Assembly (NCBI GenBank): GCA_003697135.1
Contig: RFGC01000035.1
Coordinates: forward strand, 124,001 to 188,000
DNA from: Acidobacteriota bacterium
GTDB lineage: Bacteria > Acidobacteriota > Blastocatellia > Pyrinomonadales > Pyrinomonadaceae
Reading direction: 5' to 3'
Length of the DNA stretch: 64,000 nucleotides
In this document: piece after piece, positions 61,000-64,000 of the stretch
Layout: every line of letters begins with the position of its first letter
Position numbering within the stretch: position 1 is the stretch's first letter
Notes under the pieces: generated by a model
Told to the model about the DNA's origin: nothing
Databases searched by the model: none
What the model saw: the letters and a program-made list of their open reading frames with translations, nothing else
Position numbers and translations under genes: made by a program

Positions 61000-61010
61000 G
61001 GTTGGGAGTT

Positions 61011-62111
61011 ATGGTTGTAGCAGCGCAAAATCAAAGAAAAAGAGTTGAAGTCAGACCTGATAGAAGCACGAAAGCCTATCAGGATTTCCTATTAGGTGCA
61101 AAGCTGTTTTGGACAAGGCAGATGTATAGTGCCTTGCACAAAGAATATCAAGACAAAGTAAAAGCTCGTGGTGGCAAAGAACCTGAAACCTATGCGGAAA
61201 CCGAAAAGATGATGCAAGGTCCGCTCTACTCATTTTTCGGCTGGTTTGAGCGTCACATACAACGCCTGAAATACTCCGATAAGTATTACGGACTCGTTGC
61301 GGCGGTAAATCGTCAACGCAGTGAACTTCTTGAAGCACTTGAAAACTTGCCACCTAGCAAATTTTTGAAACTGAATCCCGATATTGAGTTTCCGCACTAC
61401 TACAAAGCTGTTGACTTTCACCAGCATCCGGGTGGTGTAGCTGGTGATGAGCTAGCCGGTTTTGTCTATGAATATGCACGCAAAACCACTACACCGCTAC
61501 ATATTCACGAGGACGATATACACTTCCGCTTGGCGAAGGCAGTTCCGAAAGGCGATTACAAGCGAATTCTGGATTTCGGCTGTGGAGTTGGCAAAAGCAC
61601 TTACCCGTTCAAAGATTTATATCCCGAAGCAGAAGTCCATGGCTGCGATATTTCAGCACCATGTCTTAAGGTAGCTTATCTGAGAGCGCTGGAAAGCGGG
61701 CGGGAGATTTACTATTCGCAGGAAAACATGGAAAAAACTTCCTATCCCGACGAATACTTTGACTTAATACATACAACCTTTATTCAGCACGAATTCCCGT
61801 TGAAAGCTCTTGAAAAAATCACTCGTGAGGCTTTCCGACTGCTTAAACCCGGCGGATTATACGTCAATTTGGATTTTCATTCTGCCCCCGGCGGAGTGTT
61901 TGGAAAATTCTGTTATTTCGGCCACTCAAAACGCAACAATGAAGTTTTCATGAGAGCGTTTCATGACTTCGATTACCTAGGACTTTTGCGGAAGGTCGGC
62001 TTCAAATCAGCGGAAATGCTACCTTTTGATGATGGCACAGGAATAGTTGCCCAAAACGAAGTGCCAAAGGCTTGGCGTTTTCCGTGGCAACTATTTATTA
62101 GTAGAAAGTAG
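61011..62111 (+). CDS. Class I SAM-dependent methyltransferase
   Basis: 366 residues from ATG 61011, with GAGG 9 bases upstream; GTG 60996 overlapping the previous stop is the alternative. An N-terminal helical part of about 170 residues (AYQDFLLGAKLFWTRQMYSA) precedes the methyltransferase fold: ILDFGCGVGKSTYPFK (motif I), VHGCDISAPCLKVAYLRA and YFDLIHTTFIQHEF, then LKPGGLYVNLDF. The substrate is unknown. The 91-residue coiled-coil gene upstream and the cupin gene downstream are possible partners. Confidence 0.85.
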   Translation: MVVAAQNQRKRVEVRPDRSTKAYQDFLLGAKLFWTRQMYSALHKEYQDKVKARGGKEPETYAETEKMMQGPLYSFFGWFERHIQRLKYSDKYYGLVAAVNRQRSELLEALENLPPSKFLKLNPDIEFPHYYKAVDFHQHPGGVAGDELAGFVYEYARKTTTPLHIHEDDIHFRLAKAVPKGDYKRILDFGCGVGKSTYPFKDLYPEAEVHGCDISAPCLKVAYLRALESGREIYYSQENMEKTSYPDEYFDLIHTTFIQHEFPLKALEKITREAFRLLKPGGLYVNLDFHSAPGGVFGKFCYFGHSKRNNEVFMRAFHDFDYLGLLRKVGFKSAEMLPFDDGTGIVAQNEVPKAWRFPWQLFISRK

Positions 62112-62175
62112 CAATTAGGTTCTGACTTCAACTTTTTTACTTCAATTCGTAAAAAACATAAAAGACGGGAAAAGT

Positions 62176-62967
62176 ATGTGGAACCGTAAGCACATAGAGT
62201 TTATATGGTTTGATGACGTCAAATACGAACCCTTTCAGATTCCGGGATTTCCCGAAGGGCTGAAGCTGAAAATCTTGAGTATTGACGAAACAGATGGAGC
62301 ACTAAGCGGAATTTTAAGCATTCCTGCGGGCTGGCGTTTTGATGAAGATTTTGTTTCCGATGCTCAAGAAGAGCTTTTTGTTTTGAGCGGCGACCTAGAA
62401 ATTGCAGGCGAGAAACTAACTGAGCAATTTTATTCTTTTCGCCCAGCAGGAGCGGCTCATGGGCGAATTCGTAGCGAGAAAGGATGTGAAGTAATTGTAA
62501 TGTGGGATAAAAAATTTAATGCACATCTCGGAGTTAAGGGTCCAAAAAGCGATATAAAAACGATTGACACAATGCAAATGTACTGGAAACCGAATTTTGC
62601 CGAAGGGCCTGCGGCGGGAATATCCGTCAAGCTCTTGCATGAAGACAAGTCAACAGGTGGTGCCACTTTCATCGTGGGAATTCTGCCGAACTGGCGTGAA
62701 GATCGTGCAGAACATCATCCTTGCGTCGAAGAGTCATTCAAACTTTTCGGCGATATGAACTTGAACACACTACTTGGAAACAAACTCCTGATGGGCGAAA
62801 ACTCATACTTTTTCCGTCCACCTTTCATCAAACACGGGCCTATGTTCACAAAGAAAGGCACAATGTCGCTTATTAGAACAAGCTCAACTCTGATAAACCG
62901 ATATTGTCCAATCGAAGAAGACCCTGAATACCACGCCTGGCTAGCAAATGGCGCTAGATTACCGTAG
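62176..62967 (+). CDS. DUF4437-like double-cupin protein
   Basis: 263 residues in two similar cupin halves: LSIPAGWRFDEDFVSDAQEE and FYSFRPAGAAHGRIRS in the first, VGILPNWREDRAEHHPCVEE and YFFRPPFIKHGPMFTKKG in the second. His and Glu residues in each half fit a metal site (HGRI; EHHPCVEES; KHGP). Chemistry unknown; some relatives are dioxygenase- or isomerase-like. It is 64 bases after the methyltransferase gene on the same strand, so a shared pathway is possible. Confidence 0.75.
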   Translation: MWNRKHIEFIWFDDVKYEPFQIPGFPEGLKLKILSIDETDGALSGILSIPAGWRFDEDFVSDAQEELFVLSGDLEIAGEKLTEQFYSFRPAGAAHGRIRSEKGCEVIVMWDKKFNAHLGVKGPKSDIKTIDTMQMYWKPNFAEGPAAGISVKLLHEDKSTGGATFIVGILPNWREDRAEHHPCVEESFKLFGDMNLNTLLGNKLLMGENSYFFRPPFIKHGPMFTKKGTMSLIRTSSTLINRYCPIEEDPEYHAWLANGARLP

Positions 62968-63155
62968 ATGCGACGCTTTGTTGAGACCTAGCAAGCACCT
63001 ATCGAAAAATTCAACACTTAAGACAAAACCTAGTCTCGTATTTCAGTCAACACCGAGTCGGCTGACACTTAAACTTCACTAAAATCAGCTTTTAGTTCAA
63101 TCTTGAGACTTTCGGAAACATTCCTGAAAAAAATTCCGTAAAGAATAAAGTAACT

Positions 63156-64000
63156 ATGAGCTTTTATGAGACTCTTAAGTTGGCGCTATCAGCTATCTGG
63201 GCGCACAAACTACGTTCTTTCCTAACGCTTCTCGGAATGATTATTGGAGTAGCGGCGTTCATGATAGTTTTGTCGCTTCTTCAGGGATTCAGCGCCTACG
63301 TTGACGAAAAAATCGCCGGAATCGGCTCAAACACCTTCACAATCCGACGGTTTAGTTTTGAAGATTTCAAAGACACGGACACAATCGCAGAAGCTCAGCG
63401 AAGAAACAAAGAGCTTAGCTTTGATGAACTCGAATTCATAAAGGAAAGAGCGCAATTTATTGATAAAATCGGCGCAAAGGCTTTGCCAAATTTGCGTGAA
63501 GTAAAGCGCGGCAGTGAAGTTCTAAAAGACGTAAGAATCGAAGGCGCAGAACCCATAATTGCCGAAATTGAAAAAATAGACATAATTGAAGGTCGCTACT
63601 TCACGGAAGAAGAGAATAACAATGCTCAAAGAGTTTGTTTTGTCGGGATTGACATTGCTCGAAAGCTTTTTCCTTACGGCTCGGCTGTCGGACAAGAGAT
63701 TTACATTGATGGCTTACCTTACAAAATCGTAGGCGTCCAAGCAGAAGAAGGCACTATCTTTGGACAACCACAAGACAGTTTCGTGCAATTTCCTATAAAA
63801 ACCTACGGCGCAAATTTTGGCGGACTTACACAAAGCCGTGGAATCTATTTTGTTGCAACAGCAAAAAGTGATGAACTGTTCGACGATGCAGTAGAAGAAG
63901 CAAGAACTTTGATGCGAATAAAGAGAAAGTTAAAGCCAGGAGAAAAAGATAATTTCGCAATTTTCACTCCAGAAGCAATAACAGAGCTGAAAGACCGTAT
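63156..64000 (+). CDS. MacB-like ABC transporter permease (3' truncated by the window)
   Basis: The frame from ATG 63156 stays open to the end of the window (about 281 residues). The start SFYETLKLALSAIWAHKLRS, LTLLGMIIGVAAFMIVLSLL is the MacB/FtsX signature first helix, followed by a MacB periplasmic core domain: IAGIGSNTFTIRRFSFED, EGRYFTEEENNNAQRVCFVG and YIDGLPYKIVGV. It should be an efflux or lipoprotein-type mechanotransmission permease with its remaining helices and ATPase beyond the edge. Confidence 0.85.
   Translation, partial: MSFYETLKLALSAIWAHKLRSFLTLLGMIIGVAAFMIVLSLLQGFSAYVDEKIAGIGSNTFTIRRFSFEDFKDTDTIAEAQRRNKELSFDELEFIKERAQFIDKIGAKALPNLREVKRGSEVLKDVRIEGAEPIIAEIEKIDIIEGRYFTEEENNNAQRVCFVGIDIARKLFPYGSAVGQEIYIDGLPYKIVGVQAEEGTIFGQPQDSFVQFPIKTYGANFGGLTQSRGIYFVATAKSDELFDDAVEEARTLMRIKRKLKPGEKDNFAIFTPEAITELKDR

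Noticed and set aside
1-64000. tRNA, rRNA, CRISPR or insertion sequences
   Set aside because: None was seen on either strand in the intergenic stretches I read; I could not run a covariance search.

Overview
This window (about 40% G+C) comes from a diderm bacterium with lipid A: it carries lpxD, lpxA, lpxI, fabZ, bamA, a Skp/OmpH chaperone and a heptose phosphatase (gmhB). Gene content suggests Acidobacteriota, possibly a low-GC Blastocatellia-like lineage: a FecR-domain protein with a Pro-rich tail, an M4 protease with a Thr-Pro linker, a Ser/Thr kinase-FlgO-TPR fusion and a Uma2-family protein. That placement is inference; no rRNA gene is present. I saw no tRNA, CRISPR array, prophage or insertion sequence, so the window reads as ordinary chromosome with some orphan genes and RNA elements.

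Layout: 1-5.7 kb, end of a Ser/Thr kinase gene, a histone-deacetylase-family gene, a 545-base gap holding a c-di-AMP riboswitch, then acyl-CoA carboxylase and sugar isomerase genes. 6-13.6 kb, two lytic transglycosylases, an esterase/CBM9-like pair and lon. 13.7-21.8 kb, cytochrome P450, DUF72, TauE, MoxR, Uma2, lpxD, a lipoprotein and a HerA-like ATPase. 22-28.6 kb, an ECF sigma/anti-sigma pair, a small SRA-like protein, a secreted M4 protease and a Wzm/Wzt exporter. 28.7-38.2 kb, an APC permease, pabB, accD-folC-guaA, an FHA/M15-like membrane protein and gmhB. 38.2-46.3 kb, the envelope cluster bamA-ompH-fabZ-lpxA-lpxI-gmhB with transketolase upstream. 46.5-64 kb, a lone DppC-type permease, a tiny Cys-rich secreted peptide, tatA, pip, a DHH phosphoesterase, a lipase, comEA/comEC, an amphipathic membrane protein, rsmD/def, HD-GYP, panD, FecR, a methyltransferase, a cupin and the start of a MacB-like ABC permease.

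The strongest unusual signal is at 2893-3170 on the minus strand: a complete ydaO-type c-di-AMP riboswitch with a good promoter upstream and an intrinsic terminator and anti-terminator downstream, but no gene after it. It points at the 3' end of the convergent deacetylase gene. Other leads are a 65-residue secreted cationic peptide with mirror-symmetric cysteine spacing, a standalone SRA-like domain, an FHA-TM-M15-like fusion, a structured element between a sigma factor and its anti-sigma factor, several promoters that appear to drive nearly leaderless mRNAs, and a recurring CAAAAGT motif in intergenic inverted and direct repeats.
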